64,000 nt of DNA from Polyangium fumosum. GTDB taxonomy: Bacteria; Myxococcota_A; Polyangia; Polyangiales; Polyangiaceae. Location of the stretch: contig NZ_SSMQ01000043.1 in assembly GCF_005144585.1 (NCBI RefSeq), positions 1 through 64,000 on the forward strand, read 5' to 3'. The translations under genes and the position numbers were made by a program. The notes under the pieces were generated by a model. It ran no database searches. It was not told the DNA's origin and saw only the letters and a list, made by a program, of their open reading frames with translations. Shown piece after piece: positions 39,626 through 48,786 of the stretch; position 1 is the first letter of the stretch; each line of letters begins with the position of its first letter.

Positions 39626-42600
39626 ATGCTCGACATTGCAGGGTATACAGCCTTTGAACGCGTCGAAGTAACGCCGTTCGCGAAGACGTTTCGCGCGCGA
39701 CGGGTGCAGGACGGCCTGCCCGTCGTGCTCCAAAGCCTGTCCATCGGACGCGCCCGGAGCGCCGAGATCGCGCGATTCAAACACGAGTACGCGCAACTCG
39801 CGCAGCTCAGCTCGCAAAGACTCGTCGCCGTCCTCGGCGTCGAGGCGCGTGAAGACAGCCTCATCGTCATACGCGAACACTTCCCAGGCCAAACCCTCGC
39901 CCACACCCTCGCCGCGCGCCGAGGCAACAAGCTCCCCGTCTCCGAGGCCCTCGCCATCGCCACCGCGATCGCCGAAGCCCTCGCCGTCCTGCACGGACGC
40001 GGCATCACCCACCGCGATGTCCGCCCCCTGAACATCCTCGTCGGCGATGCAGGCGCGCTCAAGCTCACCGGCTCCGGCGTCGACGCCGAGGTCACGCGCG
40101 CACACGAGCGACTCTACGCGTACGAGGTCCTCCACGACGTCCTGCCCTACACCGCGCCCGAGCAAACCGGCCGCATGAACCGCAGCGTCGACCACCGCGC
40201 CGATCTCTACGCCCTCGGCATCCTCCTCTACGAAGCCCTCACCGGTCGTCGCCCCTTCGAAGCCCGCGAGCCCATGGAGCTCATCCACGCGCACCTCGCC
40301 CTTCAGGCCAAACCCCCCGCGCACATCGACAGCTCGGTGCCCGAGACCCTCTCGCCTCTCGTCCTCAAGCTGCTCGAGAAAAACGCCGAAGACCGCTACC
40401 AAAGCGCCGAAGGCCTGCTCGCCGACCTGCGCCGCTGTCGCCACGATCTCGAGACCCTCGGCACGATCTCCCTCTTCACGCCCGCCGAACACGACCACGA
40501 AGGCGGGCTGCGCATCCACCAGAAGCTCTACGGTCGCGAGCGCGACATCGACGCGCTCACCTCGACCTTCACACGCTCACTCGGCGGCGAACGCTCCATC
40601 GTCCTCGTCTCCGGTTACTCGGGCATCGGCAAATCCTCGCTCGTGCACGAGATCCTCAAGCCACTCGCCCGCGCGAAGGGCTACTACACGAGCGGCAAAT
40701 TCGATCAGTTCAACCGCGACACCCCCTACAGCGCCATCATCCAGGCCTTCGACGGCCTCGTGCGGCAGATCCTCACCGAGAGCACCGAGCGGATCCAAGC
40801 CTGGCAGCGCGCATGGCTCGAGGCGCTCGGACAAAACGGCCAGGTCATCTGCGACGTCCTGCCTTCGATGGCACACCTGCTCGGCCCGCAGCCAGTCGTG
40901 CCCGCGCTCGGACCCGTCGAGGCGCAAAACCGCCTGAGCCGATGCTTCGTGCAGTTCGTCTCGGTCGTCGCGCGCAGGGCCCACCCGCTCGTGTTTTTCC
41001 TCGACGACTTGCAGTGGATCGACCTCGCGAGCCTCGACCTCCTGCGCGCCCTGCTCGCCGACGACTCCCTCGAGTCGTTCTTCTTCTGCGGCGCCTACCG
41101 CGACAACGAAGTCTCCCCCGCCCACCCGTTCATCGCGGCGCTCGAAGAGCACAAACGCGCAGGCCTCTCCGTCTGCGACATCGTCCTCGGCCCGCTCGAG
41201 CGTCGTCACATCGTCGACTTGCTCAGCGACAGCCTGCGGCGCTCGGACACCGGCCCGCTCGCCGACGCCATCCTCAAAAAAACCGCCGGCAACCCCTTCT
41301 TCGTCCGCCGCTTCTTGCTCTCGCTCGGCGACCACGGCGTGCTCACCTTCAAGCCCGGGACGGGTTTCGACTGGGACCTCAAGCGACTCGACGAGCTCGC
41401 CTACAGCGAAAACGTCGTCGATCTGATGGTGCGCACCATCGCCCGCCTGCCGAAAACCACGCAGGAAGCCCTCCGCCTCGCCGCCGCCATCGGGAGCGAG
41501 TTCGACCTCGGCGTGCTCGCCACCGTGCTCGAATGTACGCACGAACAGGCCTACGGCCGCCTCGAGCCCGCCGCCGCGGAAGGGCTCATCATCCCAGGCC
41601 GCAACGGCTACCGCTTCGCTCACGACAAGGTCCAGGAAGGCGCGTACGCGATGATCCCGGCCTCTGGCCGGCCCGCGTTCCACCTGCGCATCGGCAGGCT
41701 GCTCGCCGAGAGCACGCCCTTGTCCGAGAGCCGCAACCTCTTCGACGTGGTCGGCCACCTGAACAGCGCGCTCGAGCTCATCGACGATCCACACGAACGC
41801 GAGACGCTCGCCCGAATGAACCTCGTCGCCGCCACGCGAGCCGAAGAATCCGCCGCGTTTGGCGCCGCGCGCAGCTTCCTCGAGCTCGGCCTGCAATGCC
41901 TCCCCGAAGATGCCTGGACGTCGAAGCATCAACTCCGCCTCGCCTACGCGAGGAAGCTCGGCGTCACGTTGTCCTTGCTCGGCCATCACGATGACGCGCT
42001 CGCCGCGCTCGGAGAGGCCCTCGAGCGCGCCACGACGAGGCTCGCTCGAACCGAGATCCTGCGGCTCAAGATGAAAGCGCAGGTGCTCAAGAACGACCTG
42101 CCCGCGGCGCTCGCCGAGGGGCTCGTGGTGATGCACTCCTTTGGCCTCGACCTGCCCGCGTTCCCGGACGAAGCGACGCTCGAGGAGCAGATGCGCGTGA
42201 CACTCGACCTCGTCGTCGAGCGCTCGCCCGAAGCGCTCCTCGACCTGCCGCCGCTCGAGGACCCCGAGATCGCCGCGCTGCTCGAGGTCCTGGAGGAGCT
42301 GTTCGCGCCGACGTACTTCCTCGCGACGAACAACTTCAGCATCAGCATCGCCAAGATCCTCGAGCTGTCCTACCGCCACGGGTTGTCGCGAAGCACGACC
42401 TACGGCTGTATCAATTTCGGCATGCTCTTGTGCGTCCGCGGCCATATCAAGCTTGGCTACGAGCTTGGCCGCATCGCTGTCCGGCTCGGCGAGAAGCTCG
42501 GCGACAAGAAAAACGAAGCGATGATCCGCAACATGTGGGGCGGCTTCGTCCAGTACTGGGGAGACGGCTACAGCGCTTGCTGGGACACGTTGATCAGGGG

Positions 42601-44551
42601 CAAGGACGCAGGCCTGGAGACAGGCCAGTACATCTGGGCGTTCTACAACACGGTCAACGCCGTCACGAACAGCTTCATGCGCGGTTTGCCCATCGAGGAC
42701 ATCCTCGCCGAGGCGAAGAGCTACCAGCCGATCCGCAAGCTCGACCGCTTCGACGCGATCACCTGGATGGCCGGCGCGGCCGGACAGATCGCCTACAACC
42801 TCTCGGTCGAGACAGACGACCCCTGCCGCCTCGTCGGGCCCCTCGTGGACATCGAGGAGGTCATGGCCGCGTGTCGCCGGATCAAGAACGAAAGCGCGTT
42901 CTTCTTCGCGCAGCTCTACATCGTCTTTTTGCGGGTCTTCCAGGGCGCCTTCGAGGAGGCGGCGCGCGTCGTGCTCGCGTCGAACCCCGAGCTCGTCAGC
43001 ATCGCGGTCTGGCACGGCACGCCTGTGTTCCGCGCCTACGCGGCCCTCGCGCTCGCGCGCGCCTCGACGAGCGCCGCGCCTGAAGAGCGCGCGGTCATGC
43101 TCTCGCGCGCCGCGGCCTACGCGGAGAAGCTCGATGCTTGGGCGGAGATCTGTCCGGAAAACTTCGCCCCCCGCGCGGCCTTGGTTCGCGCCGAGCTCGC
43201 CCGCGCCCGCGGCGAAGACAGGTTCGTGACGGCGGAGCTCTACGACACTGCGATCTCGCTCGCGCATCGCGGCGGCTACATCCATGACGAGGCGCTCGCG
43301 AACGAGCTGTGCGCGAGGCACTGGATGGACGCCGGGAAAAGGACGCTCGCGCGCGCTCACTTCAGCGAGGCGCGCCGGCTCTATGCCCGCTGGGGCGCAA
43401 CCATTGCCTCGCGCCGCCTCGCCCGCGCCTATCCCGAGCTTGTCGCGCGCGACGAGACGTTCGACGCGCCCTTGCCGAGCACGCCTGCGCCTTCGGCGGA
43501 CGCCCTCGACATCGGGTCGGTGCTCAAGGCGGCGCAAGCGATCTCGGGCGAGATTGTGCTGCCCCGACTGATCGACGCCCTCTTGCGCGTGGCGCTGGAG
43601 AACGCCGGCGCGCGGCGCGGGGTCTTGCTCCTTTTGCGGGATGGCAACCTCGTCGTCGAAGCGGAGCAGCGCGCGTTTGGCGAGGAAGACGCGCCTGCCT
43701 CGACGGCGATCGAGCGAGATCTCGGGCAACGCTCGGATCTGCCTGCGACCGTGCTCGCGTACGTGGCGCGCACGCGTGAGAGCGTGCTCCTGGAGGATCG
43801 CGCGCAGGATGGCCCCTTTGCGCTCGACCCTTACCTCGTGGACGCGCCTCCGCGCTCGGCGCTGGCTGCGCCCATCATCGGCAAAGGTCAGCTTTCGGGC
43901 GTGATTTATCTGGAGAATGACCTCGCGCGGGGAGCCTTCACGCCTGCGCGGGTCGAGGTGGTGGGGCTCATCTGCACGCAGGCTGCGATCGCGATCGAGA
44001 ATGCGCGGTTGTATGGGGAGCTGGAGCGGCAGGTGGAGGAGCGGACGGCGGAGCTACGGCACGCGAATGAGGCGCTCGTTCGTTTGAGTCGCGCCGAGCA
44101 GGAGCGCAGGGAGCAGGAGGCTCTCGACCAGCGCGCGGTCATCAGCCAGCAGGAGGAGGTGATCCACGCGCTGTCGGCGCCGCTCATCGAGGTCTGGTAC
44201 GGGGTGATCGCGGTCCCGCTGGTGGGGGTGCTCGACGCGCGGCGGGGCGAGGAGATCATGGAGCGGGTGCTGCATCGGATTGGCTCCGCTTCGTGCCGCC
44301 AGGTGATCCTTGATTTGACGGGGGTGGAGAGCGTCGATTCCGAGACGGGCGAGCGCATCATGCGGATTGTCGGCGCGACGCGGCTGCTCGGGGCGAGCGT
44401 GGTGATCACGGGGATTCGCGCGGCCGTTGCGCAGACGATGGTGGCGTTCGACGCGGGCCTGAAGGAGCTGACGACGCGGGCGACGCTGCGGGACGCGCTG
44501 CGCGCGTATATGCGGTCGGAGGGTGCAGGGGGATTTTCGACGCGGAGGTGA
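39626..44551 (+). CDS. Giant pseudokinase-AAA ATPase-GAF-STAS (RsbR-type) signalling protein
   Basis: About 1641 residues from ATG 39626 (MLDIAGYTAFERV; an in-frame GTG lies at 39614). Residue numbers below count from that GTG. A Ser/Thr kinase-like domain covers about 10-280, with HRDVRPLN at 133-140 and APE at 181. The nucleotide-binding Lys is replaced by Gln40 (VVLQSLS) and DFG is replaced by GSGVD, so it is probably a pseudokinase. An AAA/STAND ATPase has Walker A SGYSGIGKSS at 333-342 and Walker B FFLDDLQWID. TPR-like helices extend to about 1300, followed by GAF (LLLLRDGNLVVEAEQRAF). A coiled coil and a C-terminal STAS domain (VILDLTGVESVDSETGERI) resemble RsbR stressosome proteins. 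Likely a stress or developmental regulator. Confidence 0.9.
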   Translation: MLDIAGYTAFERVEVTPFAKTFRARRVQDGLPVVLQSLSIGRARSAEIARFKHEYAQLAQLSSQRLVAVLGVEAREDSLIVIREHFPGQTLAHTLAARRGNKLPVSEALAIATAIAEALAVLHGRGITHRDVRPLNILVGDAGALKLTGSGVDAEVTRAHERLYAYEVLHDVLPYTAPEQTGRMNRSVDHRADLYALGILLYEALTGRRPFEAREPMELIHAHLALQAKPPAHIDSSVPETLSPLVLKLLEKNAEDRYQSAEGLLADLRRCRHDLETLGTISLFTPAEHDHEGGLRIHQKLYGRERDIDALTSTFTRSLGGERSIVLVSGYSGIGKSSLVHEILKPLARAKGYYTSGKFDQFNRDTPYSAIIQAFDGLVRQILTESTERIQAWQRAWLEALGQNGQVICDVLPSMAHLLGPQPVVPALGPVEAQNRLSRCFVQFVSVVARRAHPLVFFLDDLQWIDLASLDLLRALLADDSLESFFFCGAYRDNEVSPAHPFIAALEEHKRAGLSVCDIVLGPLERRHIVDLLSDSLRRSDTGPLADAILKKTAGNPFFVRRFLLSLGDHGVLTFKPGTGFDWDLKRLDELAYSENVVDLMVRTIARLPKTTQEALRLAAAIGSEFDLGVLATVLECTHEQAYGRLEPAAAEGLIIPGRNGYRFAHDKVQEGAYAMIPASGRPAFHLRIGRLLAESTPLSESRNLFDVVGHLNSALELIDDPHERETLARMNLVAATRAEESAAFGAARSFLELGLQCLPEDAWTSKHQLRLAYARKLGVTLSLLGHHDDALAALGEALERATTRLARTEILRLKMKAQVLKNDLPAALAEGLVVMHSFGLDLPAFPDEATLEEQMRVTLDLVVERSPEALLDLPPLEDPEIAALLEVLEELFAPTYFLATNNFSISIAKILELSYRHGLSRSTTYGCINFGMLLCVRGHIKLGYELGRIAVRLGEKLGDKKNEAMIRNMWGGFVQYWGDGYSACWDTLIRGKDAGLETGQYIWAFYNTVNAVTNSFMRGLPIEDILAEAKSYQPIRKLDRFDAITWMAGAAGQIAYNLSVETDDPCRLVGPLVDIEEVMAACRRIKNESAFFFAQLYIVFLRVFQGAFEEAARVVLASNPELVSIAVWHGTPVFRAYAALALARASTSAAPEERAVMLSRAAAYAEKLDAWAEICPENFAPRAALVRAELARARGEDRFVTAELYDTAISLAHRGGYIHDEALANELCARHWMDAGKRTLARAHFSEARRLYARWGATIASRRLARAYPELVARDETFDAPLPSTPAPSADALDIGSVLKAAQAISGEIVLPRLIDALLRVALENAGARRGVLLLLRDGNLVVEAEQRAFGEEDAPASTAIERDLGQRSDLPATVLAYVARTRESVLLEDRAQDGPFALDPYLVDAPPRSALAAPIIGKGQLSGVIYLENDLARGAFTPARVEVVGLICTQAAIAIENARLYGELERQVEERTAELRHANEALVRLSRAEQERREQEALDQRAVISQQEEVIHALSAPLIEVWYGVIAVPLVGVLDARRGEEIMERVLHRIGSASCRQVILDLTGVESVDSETGERIMRIVGATRLLGASVVITGIRAAVAQTMVAFDAGLKELTTRATLRDALRAYMRSEGAGGFSTRR

Positions 44552-44664
44552 ACCCCCCTTTTCTCTTCATCGACCACCTCGTGGCCGATCGATCGACGCG
44601 ATCAACCCCACCGATAAAACGACCCCACGGGCTTGCCGGCCAGCAGGCGAGCAGCCAGTCCCGC
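44552..44664. other. Short convergent intergenic region
   Basis: 113 bp between two converging genes. GGCCGATCGATCGACG near 44584 is partly palindromic. No clear T-tailed hairpin is seen, so termination may be Rho dependent. Confidence 0.3.
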
Positions 44665-46047
44665 TCAACCTGGTTGCGTCCTTTCGCGCGCTCGCCGCAC
44701 CGCGGCCCGTGCACGGGCGGACGCAGGGGTGGGGTCGAGCTCTTCGGCCCGACGAAGATCCTCCTCCGCCGCATCGAGTGATCTCTCGCGCAACGCGAGG
44801 ATGCCGCGCGTCAGGTGCGCGCGCGCCCGCTCCACGTTCTTCGCGTTGTTGTCGGTGTCTTGCTCGCCCCAGGGGGGTTGCGTGTTCTCTTGGCGTGCAT
44901 CGACCTTGAAGGCGGTGGCGATGGCTGCACGGGCCTCCGTGCGGCGATCCAGCATATCGAGCAGGACCGCGCGGGTCGTGTGGTAGGGGGCATGATCGTC
45001 GAGGGCGAGGGCCCGATCGACGTCGCCGAGGGCCGCTCCGACATCACCTCGCGCCCAGGCTCGGCTCGCGCGCTGGTGGTAAGCGGCCGCGAGCGGAAGC
45101 TTCACGTAAACGACCCAGTCTCGATGTGAATCGCGCTCGCGTTGCAGCCGTGCCTCCTCGAGCATGGCCTCGCCTTCGACGATGACCTCGTCCCAGTCGG
45201 GATAAAGCCGAGGCAAGACGCGCACGACCGGCAAGGGCTCGACGCCCGCGCGCGGCAAACGTGCGAGGACGGTGAAGAGACCGGCCATGGCGGCAGCGTC
45301 CTGGATGCCTCCCGCTTCGGGTCCTCCGTCGCGGATCTGCGTCAGGGTCCGGAGCGCCTCTCGCCGGTCCGGTTCGAGGGCGGCCTGGGCACGCGTGTCC
45401 ATCGCGAGCAACGAGAAAAAGAAGAATGCGAGCTGCCAAAGGTCGTGCTGGATGGGATCGACGTTCAAGCCCCAGCGCGGATGCATGGCTTCCGCCTCGC
45501 AGTCGTCCGTGGTCTCGAGCGCCTCGAGCAAATCGAGGTCGGCCACGCCTGGAACGAGCCACCGAACCTGAAGGTCCCCGCTCTGCTCGACGAGGCGCAG
45601 GTGCGACGGACCAAACCCGAGCCGACCACAGCCTTGCTCGTGCAGGCGCGCCACGACGTCGCACGCCTGCAATGCGCACGCCGCCGCTGCTTCGATCGGC
45701 AGAGATGGCCGGGGGCAGGCGGGCGGAGGCGCCGCAAAGACGATGCCCGGGCCCACCTGCAACACCGGCACGGTGTACGGCGACGCGAGCGCCTGCACGC
45801 GCCGCGCGACGGCCTCGATCGCGAGGTCCTCCGCCCAGGCGTATGCCTCGCCGCGCGGATGAATGTACACCTGTCCACCCGCTTGCCGGTCGCTGCCGAG
45901 GAGCCAGTAGGCTCTTTTTTTCGAGAGACCGGGCTCGATGTTCCGGTACCAGAGCCGTGTATACTTCCAGAGCACGTGACGGGCGCTGGCGACATCGTCC
46001 GGATTGCCACGCACGTCGAAGCGACCCTCCTCCGGGAATCGCCTCAT
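44665..46047 (-). CDS. Degenerate kinase-like domain plus TPR protein
   Basis: A protein of 460 residues; start at ATG 46047 overlaps the preceding stop (ATGA). The N-terminal half (VLWKYTRLWYRNIEPGLSKKRAYWLLGS, ACDVVARLHEQGCGRLGFGPSHLRLVEQ, HDLWQLAFFFFSLLAMD) follows the order of a protein kinase fold, with the catalytic loop degraded to GRLGFGPSHLRL, so phosphotransfer is unlikely. The second half is TPR-like (AAAYHQRASRAWARGDVGAALGDVDRALALDD, LTRGILALRERSLDAAEEDLRRAEELDP). Encoded with the 87-residue membrane protein and downstream of a putative toxin on the same strand. Function unknown; a scaffold or immunity role is possible. Confidence 0.7.
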   Translation of the reverse strand: MRRFPEEGRFDVRGNPDDVASARHVLWKYTRLWYRNIEPGLSKKRAYWLLGSDRQAGGQVYIHPRGEAYAWAEDLAIEAVARRVQALASPYTVPVLQVGPGIVFAAPPPACPRPSLPIEAAAACALQACDVVARLHEQGCGRLGFGPSHLRLVEQSGDLQVRWLVPGVADLDLLEALETTDDCEAEAMHPRWGLNVDPIQHDLWQLAFFFFSLLAMDTRAQAALEPDRREALRTLTQIRDGGPEAGGIQDAAAMAGLFTVLARLPRAGVEPLPVVRVLPRLYPDWDEVIVEGEAMLEEARLQRERDSHRDWVVYVKLPLAAAYHQRASRAWARGDVGAALGDVDRALALDDHAPYHTTRAVLLDMLDRRTEARAAIATAFKVDARQENTQPPWGEQDTDNNAKNVERARAHLTRGILALRERSLDAAEEDLRRAEELDPTPASARARAAVRRARERTQPG

Positions 46048-46307
46048 GACCCGCGCCTCGCGCTGACGTGGATGCGCGCACGCTTCAATGCGACGAGCGC
46101 CGATCCTCCCGCCATGCCGATGGCGAGCAGCGGCAAGAGCCGGCGCGCCAGCGCGTCCTCGAGGGGTACATCGGGCGTGGGGGCGGGATGCTCGTCCCAG
46201 TCCTTCGGCCGCGAGGGTTCCGGCAGGATGTCGGCCCGCGCGGCATCCACCCAGGAGAACCAAGTGAACAAAACGAGCGCGCTCCAGCCGAGGCCACGCC
46301 TTTTCAT
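46044..46307 (-). CDS. Small secreted/membrane protein, operon partner of the kinase-like TPR gene
   Basis: 87 residues: MKRRGLGWSALVLFTWFSWVDAARA is a likely signal peptide (first 20 residues strongly suggest it). Next comes a Pro/Asp-rich stretch (PEPSRPKDWDEHPAPTPDVP), then a C-terminal hydrophobic helix ARRLLPLLAIGMAGGSALVAL with a basic tail. The architecture resembles a tail-anchored periplasmic peptide. The stop overlaps the following ATG, so both proteins are made together. No known family recognised. Confidence 0.6.
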   Translation of the reverse strand: MKRRGLGWSALVLFTWFSWVDAARADILPEPSRPKDWDEHPAPTPDVPLEDALARRLLPLLAIGMAGGSALVALKRARIHVSARRGS

Positions 46308-46374
46308 AGGCCTCGGAGGGTATCACGGGCCGAGCCATCGTTGCAAAGCCAGGGCGGGTACCCCGTCCCCCCGC

Positions 46375-47514
46375 TCACGCCGGCCAGATGCGCGCCGTCA
46401 CCGTGTTCTGACCTGCGCGCGTCGTGGCATAAAACGTCCACCCATCGTTCGTGCGTATCCCGAACACACGCGCGCCAAGCCCGTTCGCGTAATACGCCCT
46501 GGGGGAGAAGAGGTAGTGGTTGTTCATATTGAGGTGTTGCGCGAGCTCGTCGTAGGCTGCTTCGCGCAGGTGGTTGCAATGCTCCCGGGGGGGCCGGTTG
46601 GCGAGCTGCGCGGCCTCGGCGATCCCTGGGTCCTCCGGCCCGATGTAGTAATTCGCGTGGATCACGGTGGGCCCGTTGCGGTTGCCGGCGATCAAGATGC
46701 CGCATCCGTTCAAGGGGTCGGTCATGAACACGTCCATCTGGTTGTTCAGCGTGACGCGATGGGCCTGGTTCTGCGCCCACGGCACGAAGACGGCCTCGCG
46801 TGACGTGTTCGTGCCCGCCTGGAGGACCTTCACACCCACGGCCCGACCCCCCAGCGCCTCGACGAGGTCGGTGTGTCGGCCTTCGCAGTTGTACGTGAAG
46901 ACCCGGGGAATCGATTGGGTCCCGACGGACTCGACCGGGCCGGCGGGCATGAAACGCGCCTCGGGCGTCATCTCCCGAGCGCCCAGGAACTGCGGGGGGT
47001 TGGCGAAGAGGTCCGCCCAGCGGAGCCGGACCTCCGGGGCGTCGTCCCGGAGGTTCCCCCGGGGAAAATCGAGCCCCCCGCCGCCCCCGCCGTACAGGAG
47101 GCGATAGGCCCCATACGCGAGCCCCCCGAGGACCATCGCGCCTCCAACGTAGGGCGCCGCGGCGACCGCCATCGCTCCGAACGGCTGGGCCACCGGCTGC
47201 CCCTCCGCGCGTGGTGGAGGGGCGGCCGCAGCGTGGGGCGGGTGCGCCGCTCGCCGCTGCACGACCGCGGCCGGATGCGGCGGGCGCGACGTCGCTGCCG
47301 CGGGCGTAGGCTTCGGCTGCGCCACCTTCGCCGGATGTGGGGCGCGCGACGTCGCTGCCGCGGGCGTAGGCTTCGGCTGCGCCACCTTCGCCGGATGTGG
47401 GGCGCGCGGTCCAGCCGTCGCGGGCGCAGGCTTCGGCTGCGCTGCCTTCGCCGGATGTTGCGGACGCGCGCCCTGCCGGAACCCGCCTCGGTCGCCCCCT
47501 GTCTTGCCGGTCAT
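46375..47514 (-). CDS. Putative secreted effector with papain-like (PMT/Tox-PLDMTX type) C-terminal domain
   Basis: A protein of 379 residues with no Sec signal. The N-terminal 100 residues are Pro/Ala/Lys-rich with 20-residue repeats (PHPAKVAQPKPTPAAATSR, residues 39-58 and 59-78) and QRR-type ends, resembling the disordered leaders of injected myxobacterial proteins. A short hydrophobic Gly-rich segment lies at 113-146. The C-terminal domain has FTYNCEGRHTDLVEALGG, NNQMDVFMTDPLNGCGILIAG with Cys271, and GPTVIHANYYIGP with His286. This Cys then His spacing resembles papain-fold deamidase/protease toxins such as the C3 domain of Pasteurella toxin. The toxin assignment is inference. Immunity is unknown; the two downstream genes are candidates. 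Confidence 0.55.
   Translation of the reverse strand: MTGKTGGDRGGFRQGARPQHPAKAAQPKPAPATAGPRAPHPAKVAQPKPTPAAATSRAPHPAKVAQPKPTPAAATSRPPHPAAVVQRRAAHPPHAAAAPPPRAEGQPVAQPFGAMAVAAAPYVGGAMVLGGLAYGAYRLLYGGGGGGLDFPRGNLRDDAPEVRLRWADLFANPPQFLGAREMTPEARFMPAGPVESVGTQSIPRVFTYNCEGRHTDLVEALGGRAVGVKVLQAGTNTSREAVFVPWAQNQAHRVTLNNQMDVFMTDPLNGCGILIAGNRNGPTVIHANYYIGPEDPGIAEAAQLANRPPREHCNHLREAAYDELAQHLNMNNHYLFSPRAYYANGLGARVFGIRTNDGWTFYATTRAGQNTVTARIWPA
47281..47400 (-). repeat. Two 60-bp repeats in the effector gene
   Basis: Bases 47281-47340 and 47341-47400 are almost identical 60-bp units, encoding the 20-residue Pro/Ala/Lys repeat. A third, more divergent unit follows at 47401-47460. Repeat number is probably variable. 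Confidence 0.85.
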
Positions 47515-47745
47515 CGCTGCCTCCCTGGCCGCCCCCCGGCATCATCCCCGTTTGCGCCCCTCCCGCCCAATTTCCGTCATCGAAGGCCCTTCGCCCGCAC
47601 GCGTTCGTGATGTTCCTCGCGGCGCTCGTACGGTGCGCCGGACGCGCCGAACGCGGGTATCTCGCGCGCAGCTCGACCCCTCGCGCCGCCTTGGCCGAGC
47701 CGCGAGCCTGCTGCTTGCCTCGTGCTAGCTTCCGCCCGCGATTGC

Positions 47746-48618
47746 ATGACCCCCCGCACCGCCACCGCCGCCGGCTTTTCGGCCGTCCTCCTCTGGTCGC
47801 TCCTCGCCGTCTTCACCGCTGCCTCGGGCACCGTCCCGCCCTTCCAGCTCGCCGCCATGACCTTCCTCGTCGGCGGCCTCGTCGGCGTCGTGACGTGGCT
47901 CCGTCGGCCCCACGCCATCCGATCCCTCCGCCAGCCCCCGCTTGTCTGGGCCCTCGGCACGGGCGGCCTCTTCGGCTATCACGCCCTCTACTTTGCGGCT
48001 TTGCGATGGGCGCCGCCCGCCGAATCCGGCCTCATCAACTACTTCTGGCCCCTGCTCATCGTGCTGTTTTCGTCGTTCCTGCCCGGCGAGCGGCTCCGCG
48101 CGTCCCATCTCCTGGGCGCGCTCCTCGGCTTCGCCGGCATTCTCGTCCTTTTCCTCGGCCGCGGCGCCCTCGACGCCCGGACGGAGTACCTACCGGGGTA
48201 TGCGTGCGCCTTCGCGGCGGCCTTCGTGTGGTCGGGGTACTCCGTCCTCTCCCGGCGCTTTGGCGAGGTGCCGACCGACGCCGTGGCCGGTTTTTGCCTC
48301 GCGACCTCCGCCCTCAGCTTGCTCGGCCACCTCGCCTTCGAAACGACGGTTTGGCCTCAAAACACAACGCAATGGCTCGCGCTCCTCGCGCTCGGCATCG
48401 GCCCGGTCGGCATTGCTTTTTATGTGTGGGATATCGGCGTCAAGCGCGGCGACATCCGCCTCCTCGGCGTCGCGTCGTATGCGGCTCCGGTGCTCTCGAC
48501 CGCCATTTTGGTGCTCGCAGGCCATGCAAAGCCGAGCGTCACGCTCGCCGTCTCGTGCGGGCTCATCGTCGTCGGGGCGCTGGTCGCTACGATCGGAACG
48601 AAGCGGTCGACGCGGTAA
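47746..48618 (+). CDS. EamA/DMT-superfamily exporter (YddG-like)
   Basis: A protein of 290 residues starting MTPRTATAAGFSAVLLWSLLAVF. Ten hydrophobic segments in two EamA halves, with AALRWAPPAESGLINYFWPLLIVLFSSFLPGE at the end of the first half and FYVWDIGVKRGDIRLLGVASYAAPVLST in the second. These two motifs are seen in the aromatic amino acid/paraquat exporter YddG branch. The substrate cannot be decided. Divergent from the effector gene, 231 bp apart. Confidence 0.87.
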   Translation: MTPRTATAAGFSAVLLWSLLAVFTAASGTVPPFQLAAMTFLVGGLVGVVTWLRRPHAIRSLRQPPLVWALGTGGLFGYHALYFAALRWAPPAESGLINYFWPLLIVLFSSFLPGERLRASHLLGALLGFAGILVLFLGRGALDARTEYLPGYACAFAAAFVWSGYSVLSRRFGEVPTDAVAGFCLATSALSLLGHLAFETTVWPQNTTQWLALLALGIGPVGIAFYVWDIGVKRGDIRLLGVASYAAPVLSTAILVLAGHAKPSVTLAVSCGLIVVGALVATIGTKRSTR

Positions 48619-48786
48619 AGCCCGGGGTCCCGCGCGCGGACCCGTCCCGGTCGTTCCCTTCTGCCTCGTTTTTCTCGAAGATCCCGCGCATCCTCCCCCT
48701 TCCTCCTTCTTTCCGTTTTTTCTGGCGCGACGCGGGTCCGGCGTGCGGCATCCAAGCCGAACAGTCGAAGTCAGCAGGAGGATTCG

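Noticed and set aside
40577-43729. A 1050-residue open frame inside the giant signalling gene on the minus strand
   Set aside because: Mirror of a kinase/AAA gene with clear motifs; the reverse product is Val/Glu/Arg-rich without recognisable domains.
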